Origin: Rhodoferax sp. PAMC 29310
Lineage (GTDB): Bacteria > Pseudomonadota > Gammaproteobacteria > Burkholderiales > Burkholderiaceae_C
Assembly: GCF_017948265.1 (NCBI RefSeq)
Contig: NZ_CP072852.1
Span: 1,922,001 to 1,986,000 of the forward strand
DNA length: 64,000 nucleotides
Reading direction: 5' to 3'
Below, piece by piece: positions 8,764 through 18,127 of the stretch (position 1 is the stretch's first letter; the number at the start of each line of letters is the position of its first letter). A program made the translations under genes and the position numbers. The notes under the pieces were generated by a model. It was not told the DNA's origin. It saw nothing but the letters and a program-made list of their open reading frames with translations, and ran no database searches.

Positions 8764-11103
8764 TCATTCAGCGCGTACAGGCACCAAGATTTCACGCTGT
8801 CCACTGCTGCTCATGGAGCTGACCAAACCAGCGTTTTCCATGTCTTCAACCAGTCGCGCGGCCCGGTTGTAACCAATCTTCAGGTGACGTTGAACCAGCG
8901 AGATGCTGGCCTTGCGGTTTTTCAACACGACTTCGACCGCCTGGTCGTACATCGGATCTTTTTCGCCAACCGGATCTCCATTGAGATCACTTTCGCCGTC
9001 CACAGTTCCACCTTCCAGCAGCCCTTCAACATAATTGGGCGCGCCCTGCGACTTCAAATAGCTCACCACCCGGTGCACCTCTTCGTCGCTGACGAAGGCA
9101 CCATGCACCCGAATGGGCAAACCCGTGCCGCTGGCCATGTACAGCATGTCACCCATGCCCAGCAGGGCCTCGGCCCCCATCTGGTCCAGAATGGTCCGGC
9201 TGTCGATCTTGCTGCTGACCTGAAAGGCGATACGGGTTGGAATATTGGCCTTGATCAGGCCTGTGATCACGTCCACGCTGGGTCGCTGTGTGGCCAAAAT
9301 CAAGTGGATACCGGCAGCGCGCGCCTTCTGGGCCAGCCGGGCAATCAATTCTTCAATTTTCTTGCCCACGACCATCATCAGGTCAGCCAACTCGTCAATC
9401 ACCACAACGATGTGGGGCAAACGGTCCAGGGGTTCAGGCGACTCGGGCGTCAAACTGAACGGGTTGCCAATGTGCTCACCCCGCGCCTTGGCATCGTCAA
9501 TTTTGACGTTGTAACCTGCCAGGTTCCGGACACCCATCTTGCTTAGCAGCTTGTAGCGGCGTTCCATCTCGGCCACACACCAGGTCAAGCCATGTGCCGC
9601 CTGGCGCATATCGGTCACCACCGGCGCCAGCAGATGGGGAATGCCCTCGTACACAGACATCTCCAGCATCTTGGGGTCAATCATCAGCAAGCGAACATCC
9701 GCTGCGTCGGCCTTGTACAGCAGACTCAAAATCATGGCATTGATACCCACTGATTTACCGGAACCAGTCGTTCCAGCGACCAGCACATGGGGCATCTTGG
9801 CCAGGTCAGCGACGACCGGGTTTCCGACAATGTCTTTGCCCAAGCCCATGGTCAGGAGCGACTTTGCGCCGTGGTACACCTGCGAACCCAAGATCTCAGA
9901 CAAACGGATCGACTGCCGCTTGGCATTGGGCAGCTCCAAGGCCATGTAGTTTTTGCCCGGAATCGTCTCGACCACCCGAATCGAGACCAAACTCAACGAG
10001 CGGGCCAAATCTTTGGCCAGCCCGACAATTTGCGAACCCTTCACGCCCGTCGCGGGTTCAATCTCATAACGGGTAATCACCGGGCCCGGTTGGGCCAACA
10101 CAACCCTTACCTCGACACCAAAATCCTTGAGCTTCTTCTCAATCATCCGGCTGGTCATCTCCAGCGTCTCTGGGGCGACGGTTTCCTGACGCTCCAGTGC
10201 ACTGTCCAGCAAGGCAACCTGCGGCAACTTGCTGTCTGGCATCTCCGTGAACAAGGGCTTTTGCCGCTCTTTGGCAACGCGGTCGCTCCTGGGCACCTCT
10301 GCCAAAACTGGCTCGATCACCATGGGCTCGGGGTGATGAACGGCGATATCCTCCCGCTCAACCGTGACCACTTTTGCACGCGCACGCGCCGCTTTGCGGC
10401 CCAAGGCCATGTCTTGGGCGACTTCACGCTTGTTGCGCCGGGAATCCACCTGAAAGTACAGCCAGCCGCCCAAGCGCTCGGCCACCTGCGCCCAAGAAAA
10501 GCGAAACACCATTGAAGCGCCCAAAACACCTAATGCGATCGCCATCAATCCGGAGCCGGAAAACCCGAGCCACTTGATACTTAATGGCCCCAATAAATAC
10601 CCGGCGATTCCGCCCCCATGGCCGGGCAAGCGGGCCTCAAGGCTGTAGAAACGGGTCCACTCCAACGTTGTGCTCGCGGCCAATAGCAGCAACAAACCCA
10701 GCCAAAAAGCCACGCGCGCCGGCAAATAGCGAGCAGGAAGCGATGGCACCGCTTCTTGCTTGGGCAAGATCAACTCGCGAGAGCGCAGCCAGCGAGCCAA
10801 GCTGGACAACCAGACGCGAACACCAGCGGCGAGGCACCACCAGACGGAAAACCCCAGCGCGAAATAGCTGGCATCGGCCAACCACGCCCCGAGCCAACCG
10901 GCACGATTCATTGGCGCGCCAACACTGCCCGATGTCGACCACGCCACATCAGTGGCCGAATAGGTGACCATCGACACAATCCAGAAACCAAGCGCAAGCA
11001 GGCCCGCTAAAAGCAGGACTTCATCTGCAAACCGCGTCCATCCGGAGCGAACAGTGGCGTTGGTGGTGCGCGAAGAATTGAGTGTGTTGAATGAATAAGT
11101 CAT
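8764..11103 (-). CDS. ftsK: DNA translocase FtsK
   Basis: A 779-residue septal DNA pump that moves chromosome termini and activates XerCD at dif. About four to five N-terminal membrane helices (residues about 25-210) are followed by a short charged linker, then the alpha/beta motor. Walker A is GTTGSGKSV near residue 445 and Walker B reads [13 protein letters not shown]. The C-terminal gamma winged helix includes [20 protein letters not shown], the KOPS-reading domain. The linker is far shorter than in Escherichia coli FtsK (1,329 residues), as in many betaproteobacteria. Some annotations would call this a second FtsK/SpoIIIE copy. lolA follows 11 bases downstream. Confidence 0.94.
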   Translation of the reverse strand: MTYSFNTLNSSRTTNATVRSGWTRFADEVLLLAGLLALGFWIVSMVTYSATDVAWSTSGSVGAPMNRAGWLGAWLADASYFALGFSVWWCLAAGVRVWLSSLARWLRSRELILPKQEAVPSLPARYLPARVAFWLGLLLLLAASTTLEWTRFYSLEARLPGHGGGIAGYLLGPLSIKWLGFSGSGLMAIALGVLGASMVFRFSWAQVAERLGGWLYFQVDSRRNKREVAQDMALGRKAARARAKVVTVEREDIAVHHPEPMVIEPVLAEVPRSDRVAKERQKPLFTEMPDSKLPQVALLDSALERQETVAPETLEMTSRMIEKKLKDFGVEVRVVLAQPGPVITRYEIEPATGVKGSQIVGLAKDLARSLSLVSIRVVETIPGKNYMALELPNAKRQSIRLSEILGSQVYHGAKSLLTMGLGKDIVGNPVVADLAKMPHVLVAGTTGSGKSVGINAMILSLLYKADAADVRLLMIDPKMLEMSVYEGIPHLLAPVVTDMRQAAHGLTWCVAEMERRYKLLSKMGVRNLAGYNVKIDDAKARGEHIGNPFSLTPESPEPLDRLPHIVVVIDELADLMMVVGKKIEELIARLAQKARAAGIHLILATQRPSVDVITGLIKANIPTRIAFQVSSKIDSRTILDQMGAEALLGMGDMLYMASGTGLPIRVHGAFVSDEEVHRVVSYLKSQGAPNYVEGLLEGGTVDGESDLNGDPVGEKDPMYDQAVEVVLKNRKASISLVQRHLKIGYNRAARLVEDMENAGLVSSMSSSGQREILVPVRAE

Positions 11104-11151
11104 GAAACGGGTGTGAGTGGAGGCCTGGCTTTGTCAGTGGGAGCTCTCGCA

Positions 11152-11826
11152 TCACCGGGGTGATGCCCGCCTTTCAGTCAGAGTGATGAAGCCCCCCTCG
11201 CCGGTTTCAATGAAGCCCTGCTCCTCAAAGTCGCGCATCACACGACTGACCATTTCACGTGATGCGCCCACCATTTTGGCGATGTCCTGACGTGACATTT
11301 TTTCGCGAATGACCAATTGATGATCCCCCTCTGGCACCGCATAACCCATGAGCACCTTGGCGACCCGCCCGTACACATTCAAAAGCGCCAGAGAGCCAAT
11401 CTTTTCATTGGCCTGGCGCAGTCTCAAAACCAGGCCCCGCATTACCGCCTGAGCCATGGACACATTTTGGTTGAGGCAACGCTCAAACTCGGCGCGCCCC
11501 AAAATCAGGACGTCCGTCTGGATCTCGGCCACCACACTTGCCGAGTGTGGCTCGTTGTCAATCAGACTCATCTCGCCCACATAATCACCCGGCCTTAAGG
11601 TGGCCAAAATAACCTCGCGTGATTGCCGATCAGTCATCACGACGCGCGCCCGCCCGGCCAAAATCAAAAATAATGAGTGTGCTTGCTCACCTTGCTCAAC
11701 AATGGTTTCACCACGCTTAAAGCGTTGTTTTCCCACGGCTCCCGACAGGAGGATGCCTTGGTCTGACGTAATCATCGTGAAAAGCGGCACACGACGGATC
11801 AACTCTGCATTACTCAACATTGACAT
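11152..11826 (-). CDS. Crp/Fnr family transcriptional regulator
   Basis: A 224-residue regulator. The N-terminal cyclic-nucleotide-binding beta roll spans about residues 15-125, with RPGDYVGEMSLIDNEPHSASV in the phosphate-binding cassette position. A long dimerisation helix follows. The C-terminal helix-turn-helix reads MSRQDIAKMVGASREMVSRV. The cassette resembles cAMP-type sensors more than Fnr; there is no N-terminal cysteine cluster for an Fe-S centre. It is divergent from trxB. The effector and regulon cannot be determined here. Confidence 0.88.
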   Translation of the reverse strand: MSMLSNAELIRRVPLFTMITSDQGILLSGAVGKQRFKRGETIVEQGEQAHSLFLILAGRARVVMTDRQSREVILATLRPGDYVGEMSLIDNEPHSASVVAEIQTDVLILGRAEFERCLNQNVSMAQAVMRGLVLRLRQANEKIGSLALLNVYGRVAKVLMGYAVPEGDHQLVIREKMSRQDIAKMVGASREMVSRVMRDFEEQGFIETGEGGFITLTERRASPR

Positions 11827-11922
11827 TCCAATTCCCTATTCCCGGTTTCCCATGCCCAGTCCGGCAAGCATCGATGGGTTTCTTACAATTGATGAATTCA
11901 CCAACGAGTTATTCAACTCTGA

Positions 11923-12951
<1,029 letters not shown>

Positions 12952-12974
12952 ACTGATCGCGCCCGCTTGATCTG

Positions 12975-13003
12975 GCAAAGCCCGCTATAATGACGGGCTT
13001 TGC
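12975..13003 (+). promoter_or_regulatory. Stem-loop holding a TATAAT box between trxB and rpmB
   Basis: A perfect 10-bp stem, GCAAAGCCCG (12975-12984) with CGGGCTTTGC (12994-13003), encloses a 9-base loop containing TATAAT (12986-12991). It can act as the trxB transcription end and as the -10 box of the rpmB-rpmG promoter. No good -35 lies 16-18 bases upstream (TTGATC at 12967 is only 13 away), and the T-run after the stem is poor. Both roles are therefore tentative. The untranslated leader to rpmB would be about 150 bases. Confidence 0.45.
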
Positions 13004-13151
13004 TGTATTAGACCCGTGAGGGCCAGACTGCGGCGACGGGGTTACCGCCACCCTTTTTATTGGCGAGGTGAGGCCGGGCAAGATCCCACGCGTTTGTGCA
13101 AACAAACCGTTTTTGAAAGTGCCGGCCGTTAAGAAGTATCGGAGTGTCCAC

Positions 13152-13385
13152 ATGGCACGCGTATGTGTAGTTACGGGCAAAGGCCCCATGGTCGGAAACA
13201 ATGTTTCCCACGCCAACAACAAAACCAAGCGCCGGTTCCTGCCGAACCTGCAATACCGTCGTTTTTGGGTCGAAACCGAAAATCGTTGGATTCGCCTTCG
13301 CATCTCTAACGCTGGTTTGCGTTTGATCGACAAAAACGGCATTGACGTTGTGCTCGCAGATTTGCGCGCACGTGGCCAAGCATAA
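13152..13385 (+). CDS. rpmB: 50S ribosomal protein L28
   Basis: A 77-residue large-subunit ribosomal protein opening [20 protein letters not shown], the standard L28 start. Basic stretches [17 protein letters not shown] and a C-terminal [13 protein letters not shown] follow, matching the usual 77-78 residues. ATG at 13152 is chosen over an in-frame codon at 13068 because the family begins exactly here. rpmG follows 11 bases later, the normal rpmB-rpmG operon. Confidence 0.97.
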   Translation: MARVCVVTGKGPMVGNNVSHANNKTKRRFLPNLQYRRFWVETENRWIRLRISNAGLRLIDKNGIDVVLADLRARGQA

Positions 13386-13396
13386 GGAGAACGACC

Positions 13397-13567
13397 ATGG
13401 CAACCAAAGGCGGACGCGAAAAAATCAAGCTGGAATCCACAGCTGGCACCGGTCACTTTTACACGACCGACAAAAACAAGAAAACCATGCCCGAGAAAAT
13501 GCTGATCAAGAAATTTGATCCAAAAGCTCGCAAGCACGTGGACTACAAAGAAATGAAACTGAAGTAA
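13397..13567 (+). CDS. rpmG: 50S ribosomal protein L33
   Basis: A 56-residue protein starting at ATG 13397 ([20 protein letters not shown]) after AAGGAGAACGACC, a strong ribosome binding site. The body contains [21 protein letters not shown] and ends KEMKLK. The zinc-binding CxxC pairs of some L33 paralogues are absent, so this is the zinc-independent form usual in betaproteobacteria. It is downstream of rpmB and followed by a terminator. Confidence 0.96.
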   Translation: MATKGGREKIKLESTAGTGHFYTTDKNKKTMPEKMLIKKFDPKARKHVDYKEMKLK

Positions 13568-13588
13568 TTCAGCGTCATCAATAAAAAA

Positions 13589-13612
13589 ACCCGCCTTCAG
13601 CGGGTTTTTTTT
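13589..13612 (+). terminator. Rho-independent terminator of rpmB-rpmG
   Basis: Stem CCCGC (13590-13594) with GCGGG (13600-13604), loop CTTCA, extended by A/T pairing and followed by eight T. Confidence 0.9.
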
Positions 13613-13700
13613 ATGCTCGACCTCATTCACGGAGGAATTTGAAGCTCTCATTTCTAAGCAACGAAGCAACGTTGAACGCGAGAAAATCACATTGATCCAA

Positions 13701-13730
13701 AAAAACAAAAGCCCGCTTTCGCGGGCTTTT
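13701..13730 (-). terminator. Terminator downstream of the fatty acid desaturase
   Basis: On the minus strand AAAAGCCCGC, a GAAA tetraloop and GCGGGCTTTT are followed by a T-rich run interrupted by one G. It lies about 40 bases after the desaturase stop. The A/T flanks make it potentially bidirectional. Confidence 0.85.
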
Positions 13731-13768
13731 ACCTGGGGAGAGGCGACTAACGCCGCGTCCGCGTCCTG

Positions 13769-14983
13769 TTACGCATGGGCTGCGCGAAGACGAAGTGAAA
13801 ACTCTTGCAGAACGGCAATGCCGCTCGCCTCAGCGCGATGACACCACGCCTGCAGGTCCATCGTCAATTGCTCTCGCGTATGAGACCGGCTTAACCACAT
13901 CTGCCTCAGTTCTTCACGCATCACAACCATCTTGTCCAGTACCGGCGACGCCGCTCTCGCCTCGACCAACTGAGCAACCACCGCAGCAGGAACTTTATCG
14001 GCATCACGGTGCAGCCAGCGCCGAGCCGCCTTAATAACGTTTGCATCGGCGCGGCGCGCCTTCAGTGCTTGCAACTCTTCCCTGAAAGCACGACGCATGT
14101 CTAAAGCATAGCCGGCCATGATTTCATAACGATTGGCAATTAGAGCTTCCAACGTCTTTTCGTCCGCCTGTGGGCGCAATTTGCCCAACGCCAACTTGGG
14201 CGGGGTTTTCTTTACTGCCGCAAGTCCAACACTCTGCATCAGGGTGATGTACATCCAACCGATGTCGAATTCAAATGGTTTGACTGACAGTTTGGCGGAG
14301 GTGGGATAGGTGTGGTGATTGTTGTGCAACTCCTCACCGGCAATCAAAATCCCCCAGGGAGATATATTGGTACTCGCGTCTGCGGCTTCGAAATTACGAT
14401 ACCCCCAATAATGAGCAGCCCCGTTAATGATGCCGGCAGCCATAATCGGGGTCCAAGCCATTTGAACAGCCCAAACTGTAAGTCCAGCCGCACCAAACAA
14501 TGCAACGTTGATGATCAACATCAAAACAACCCCTTGCCAAGACAGGCCGGTGTAGATTTTTCGCTCCATCCAGTCGTCTGGCGTGCCATGTCCAAAACGT
14601 GCCATGGTCTCCATGTTTTTGGACTCAGCTCGGTACAGCTCTGCTCCCTGAAGCAATACAGTTTTGATTCCATGCACATGAGGGCTATGCGGATCTTCAG
14701 ACTTCTCACACTTGGCGTGGTGCTTGCGGTGAATAGCTGTCCACTCTTTGGTCACTTGGCCCGTGGTTAACCAAAGCCAAAATCTGAAAAAGTGAGACGC
14801 AATTGGATGTAAATCCAAAGACCGATGGGCCTGGTGACGATGCAGGTACACGGTGACGCTGATCATCGTGACATGCGTAACGACCAATGTGAACAACACA
14901 ATTTGCCACCATGACAAACGCCAAGCCCCATGGGTAAGCCAATCCAGCACCGAATTCACAATGTTCCAATCGGATAAGTACAT
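13769..14983 (-). CDS. Membrane fatty acid (acyl-CoA type) desaturase
   Basis: A 404-residue integral-membrane di-iron desaturase that introduces a double bond into acyl chains. The three histidine boxes are present: HRHQAHR, HRKHH and HNNHHTYP. Hydrophobic segments surround them. I start at ATG 14983 (MYLSDWNIVNSVLDW), preceded by GAGAGATTTTTACTTT; a frame open to 15040 adds an unconserved leader. The last 120 residues or so, after LALGKLRPQAD, form a charged helical region without membrane segments, longer than the catalytic core alone needs. The gene stands alone, with its own downstream terminator. Confidence 0.88.
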   Translation of the reverse strand: MYLSDWNIVNSVLDWLTHGAWRLSWWQIVLFTLVVTHVTMISVTVYLHRHQAHRSLDLHPIASHFFRFWLWLTTGQVTKEWTAIHRKHHAKCEKSEDPHSPHVHGIKTVLLQGAELYRAESKNMETMARFGHGTPDDWMERKIYTGLSWQGVVLMLIINVALFGAAGLTVWAVQMAWTPIMAAGIINGAAHYWGYRNFEAADASTNISPWGILIAGEELHNNHHTYPTSAKLSVKPFEFDIGWMYITLMQSVGLAAVKKTPPKLALGKLRPQADEKTLEALIANRYEIMAGYALDMRRAFREELQALKARRADANVIKAARRWLHRDADKVPAAVVAQLVEARAASPVLDKMVVMREELRQMWLSRSHTREQLTMDLQAWCHRAEASGIAVLQEFSLRLRAAHA

Positions 14984-15127
14984 AAAGTAAAAATCTCTCA
15001 ACGACGTATTGATATTTAACAACTGCGAACAACGCAGCACATAGACTTTGTCAGTTTACGACCGATCGGCCATAGACGCTGCTTAATTTATGAGCAAGTC
15101 CTCTGTACTGTAAGGTCATTTCACCCG

Positions 15128-16417
15128 TTAGGTCTTTTGCCAAACGGCGGCAAAGAAACCGTCGGTCTGGTGACGATGTGGCCATAGCCGAAGGAATCGC
15201 TGCCCATCTTCACCGCCGCTGCACAAAGTGGGCGCGCCCTCAACCTTCAAATCGTTGAGTATTTCTCCCGCATTGAGTACCGTGAACTCTTTATTGAGCT
15301 CAGTGAATGCCTCCGCGATAGACTCATTCTCCTGTGGCAAGACGCTACAAGTTGCATAAACCAATCGCCCACCCGATTTCAGCAATCGCGCGGCGCTCTG
15401 CAGAATGGATGTTTGTTTGACGACCATTTCCTGCACTCCTTCTGGCGTCTGACGCCATTTAAGGTCCGGATTGCGTCGCAATGTCCCCAAGCCCGTACAC
15501 GGCGCATCAACCAACACCCGGTCGATTTTCCCGGACAAGCGCTTGATTCGGTCATCGCGCTCATGGGCAATCGCCGCGGGGTGAACATTGGACAAACCAC
15601 TTCGGGCTTGTCTGGATTTAAAAGAATCAAGCCTGCCCGCGGAGGTGTCAAACGCATACAGGCGACCGGTACTGCGCATTGCCGCGCCAATGGCCAGGGT
15701 CTTGCCTCCAGCACCCGCACAGAAGTCAACCACCATTTCACCTCGTTTGGCGTCAAGCAACATCGCCAACAATTGAGAACCCTCGTCTTGAACCTCGATG
15801 GCTCCGCGGGTAAACGCATCGGTCTTGTTCAAGGCAGGCCTACCGGCAATGCGCAGTCCCCAAGGAGAAAACGGTGTTGGCAGGGCCTTGATACCCAGTT
15901 GTGCCAATTCTTTTTGTACATCTGCTCGCTTGGAATTCAGGGCATTCACGCGCAAGTCCAAGCCGGCGCCTTTGTTGAAGCTTTCAACCAGTGCCCAGAA
16001 CTCATCACCTAACTGATCTTTGAGTGGCTGGACTAACCAATCGGGCAAATTGTGACGGTGACGTTCCATCAGATCCGCCACATTCACTTTCTCACATTGA
16101 TCCAGCCAAATGATCTCCTGCTCAGACAATGCACTGCGCAAGAAATCGCCTGGGCCGTAAAAACCCAAAATAGCCAACCGTCGCTCCTTGGGACCGGAGC
16201 CGGAAGGCGAAAAATGGTCAAACAACTGTTTTTTTCTCAGCACGGTGTAAACCGTCTCAGCGAGCGTTGCGCGCTCGCGAGGCCCAAGACCCCGGTGGTC
16301 TCGGAAAAACCGCGACACGATAGCGTCGGCGGGATGATCAAATTTGAGAGTAAGTCGGACGAGTTCGGAACAAACGTCGAGAAGGGCTTTAGGATGCATA
16401 GCTTTGGATTGTCCCAT
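15128..16417 (-). CDS. rsmB: 16S rRNA (cytosine-C5) methyltransferase, RsmB type
   Basis: A SAM-dependent RNA m5C methyltransferase of 429 residues from the chosen start. The N-terminal NusB-like helical domain (about 1-120) precedes a Rossmann methyltransferase domain. The SAM motif is VDFCAGAGGKTLA. The two catalytic cysteines are in VDAPCTGLGTLRRNPD and YATCSVLPQEN. RsmB modifies C967 of 16S rRNA in Escherichia coli. The ATG at 16415-16417 (MGQSKAMHPKALLD) follows GGAAGAG at 11 bases; ATG 16399 is an alternative. The first start shares the CATG of the divergent gene's start codon. Confidence 0.88.
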   Translation of the reverse strand: MGQSKAMHPKALLDVCSELVRLTLKFDHPADAIVSRFFRDHRGLGPRERATLAETVYTVLRKKQLFDHFSPSGSGPKERRLAILGFYGPGDFLRSALSEQEIIWLDQCEKVNVADLMERHRHNLPDWLVQPLKDQLGDEFWALVESFNKGAGLDLRVNALNSKRADVQKELAQLGIKALPTPFSPWGLRIAGRPALNKTDAFTRGAIEVQDEGSQLLAMLLDAKRGEMVVDFCAGAGGKTLAIGAAMRSTGRLYAFDTSAGRLDSFKSRQARSGLSNVHPAAIAHERDDRIKRLSGKIDRVLVDAPCTGLGTLRRNPDLKWRQTPEGVQEMVVKQTSILQSAARLLKSGGRLVYATCSVLPQENESIAEAFTELNKEFTVLNAGEILNDLKVEGAPTLCSGGEDGQRFLRLWPHRHQTDGFFAAVWQKT

Positions 16418-16655
16418 GTCTGATGAAACTCTTCCGCCTTTGATCGAAACTCGAAAGGGCAAGTACCGTCACTACAAAAATCTGCCGTACGAAGTTATAG
16501 GAACGGTCCGTCACAGCGAGACACTAGAACCGATGACACTCTACCGCGCCTTGTACGGAGATCAAGGGCTTTGGGTGCGCCCTGCCGCCATGTTCAATGA
16601 GTCCATTGCCATCGACGGGGCGCTGGTGCCACGCTTTACCTGGATTTCTGACTAA
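16416..16655 (+). CDS. DUF1653 domain protein
   Basis: A 79-residue soluble protein. It carries the whole DUF1653 pattern: KGKYRHYKNLPYEVIG, then HSETLEPMTLYRALYGDQ, then LWVRPAAMFNE. These small proteins are widespread in proteobacteria and have no settled function. The frame is open upstream to 16344, but the family starts close to MSDETLPPLIE at 16416, so I use that ATG. It diverges from rsmB, and the two start codons overlap inside one CATG. Confidence 0.88.
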   Translation: MSDETLPPLIETRKGKYRHYKNLPYEVIGTVRHSETLEPMTLYRALYGDQGLWVRPAAMFNESIAIDGALVPRFTWISD

Positions 16656-16724
16656 TCACCAAGATGACCAGACTGTCCCCCGCAAGCGCCACTTCCGCAT
16701 AACACCAATCAATTTCGCAAGAAA

Positions 16725-16943
16725 CTAATAATGTGGCGGCAAGTCATCGCCGAGCTGGCGATCATTGCCACGAACCCCATCTGCGTGAGATTGCTGCAAT
16801 CGGGCCACTTCTCTTATGAGTGCATCAATTTGGGTCTGCTGGCGCACGACCACCTGGTTCAATTGATCCATCAAGTCCTCACCAAAACTGGCTTTCACTT
16901 CCAGTTCGGTGAGGCGCTTATCAACAATACGAATGCTTTCCAT
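16725..16943 (-). CDS. slyX: SlyX family protein
   Basis: A 72-residue protein made almost entirely of a coiled coil, MESIRIVDKRLTELEVKASF followed by LNQVVVRQQTQIDALIREV. It ends with the SlyX C-terminal signature LPPHY. Length matches the family (about 70). SlyX is found beside slyD in enteric bacteria; its role is unclear. Here it stands alone between the DUF1653 gene and the IS481-type element, whose left end lies about 65 bases upstream of its start. Confidence 0.9.
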   Translation of the reverse strand: MESIRIVDKRLTELEVKASFGEDLMDQLNQVVVRQQTQIDALIREVARLQQSHADGVRGNDRQLGDDLPPHY

Positions 16944-17007
16944 AACCCATTAGTTTATCCGCCCCAGCTTTTTTGGCGACAGCTAAAAATGAAAAAGCTA
17001 TGGCTAA

Positions 17008-18079
17008 GTGTCGCGTCCCGTGTGATCATGTTCCCGTCCGCAGCTGGCCCTTATTCAAAGCTCGCCAGTTGATGCGGGGCGTGATTGCGTCCTTACAAGG
17101 AGAGAAGACGTCATGAGTCAAGTCCATCCCTGCGCCCGAACCACCCCTCGCACACGCGCTGAGATAAGGACCTCGCCCGCTGGTGCCAGTGCGCTGGCCG
17201 ACCGATACAACATCACGCCCGCCACCGCTCGCAAGTGGAAAGAGCGCGAAGATTCAGAGGATCGCTCCCACCGCCCGCGTACGCTGAAGACGACGCTCAG
17301 TCCAGCGCAGGAGCAACTTGTTGTCGAGCTTCGGCGCACAGTTCTACTGCCCCTGGACGACCTGCTGGCGATCACCCGCGAGTTCATCAATGCCGCTGTT
17401 TCACGCTCAGGCTTGGACCGTTGTTTGCGCCGCCATGGCGTCTCCGATCTGAAAGGCCTGCTGCCACAAGTTGAGGGGGAGCCTGCGCCACTGAAAACCT
17501 TCAAGGACTACGAGCCTGGATTCATACACATTGACAGCAAGTACCTGCCGCAGATGCCTGATGAGACGAAGAGGCGCTACCTCTTTGTGGCCATTGATCG
17601 AGCGACACGGTGGGTCTATTTCCACATTTACAACGACCAGACTGACGTCAGCAGTACCGATTTTTTGTGCCGGTTGAGAAAAGTCTCGCCCATGAGAATT
17701 CAAAAGATTCTGACTGACAACGGAAGTCAATTTACCGACCGTTTTACAGCCAAGAGCAAACAAGCCACGGGCAAGCATACGTTCGACATCAGCTGTGCCG
17801 AGATGGGTATCGTGCATCGCCTGTCGCCCCCACGCCATCCGCAAACCAATGGCATGGTGGAGCGCTTCAATGGGCGCATCAGCGACTTGGTTAAGCAAAC
17901 ACGTTTCTCATCAGCGGCTGAGCTGGAGGCGACTCTGACGCTCTATTTAAAGACCTACAACCACCATATCCCGCAGCGGGCTTTGAAGCACCAAACACCT
18001 ATTCAAGCTTTGCAGAAATGGCGCGCAGGAAAACCTGATTTGTTTGTCAAGCGAGTTTATGAACAGGCGGGACTTGACA
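17008..18079 (+). mobile_element. IS481-family insertion sequence
   Basis: About 1,070 bases with one transposase gene. Imperfect terminal inverted repeats are TGTCGCGTCCCGTGTG (17009-17024) and, inward from the right, TGTCAAGTCCCGCCTG (18079-18064), 12 of 16 identical. GCTAA lies just outside each end (17003-17007 and 18080-18084) and is the likely 5-base target duplication. The boundary at 17008 is uncertain by one base. The insertion lies between slyX and the acyl-CoA ligase gene and breaks neither. Confidence 0.8.
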
Positions 18080-18084
18080 GCTAA
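17113..18084 (+). CDS. IS481-family transposase
   Basis: A 323-residue DDE transposase. The N-terminal helix-turn-helix (ALADRYNITPATARKWKERE) is followed by an integrase catalytic core. The first Asp is in FIHIDSKYLPQ, the second in KILTDNGSQFTD and the Glu in QTNGMVERFNGRI. The start ATG 17113 follows AAGGAGAGAAGACGTC, a strong ribosome binding site. The frame appears complete. The reading frame runs through the right inverted repeat, and its TAA stop (18082-18084) lies in the flanking GCTAA, so the host target supplies the stop codon. Confidence 0.93.
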   Translation: MSQVHPCARTTPRTRAEIRTSPAGASALADRYNITPATARKWKEREDSEDRSHRPRTLKTTLSPAQEQLVVELRRTVLLPLDDLLAITREFINAAVSRSGLDRCLRRHGVSDLKGLLPQVEGEPAPLKTFKDYEPGFIHIDSKYLPQMPDETKRRYLFVAIDRATRWVYFHIYNDQTDVSSTDFLCRLRKVSPMRIQKILTDNGSQFTDRFTAKSKQATGKHTFDISCAEMGIVHRLSPPRHPQTNGMVERFNGRISDLVKQTRFSSAAELEATLTLYLKTYNHHIPQRALKHQTPIQALQKWRAGKPDLFVKRVYEQAGLDS

Positions 18085-18127
18085 CCCTCCCAAATGGGAG
18101 ATTCTGGAAACTTCGTATCCGCAGGTT

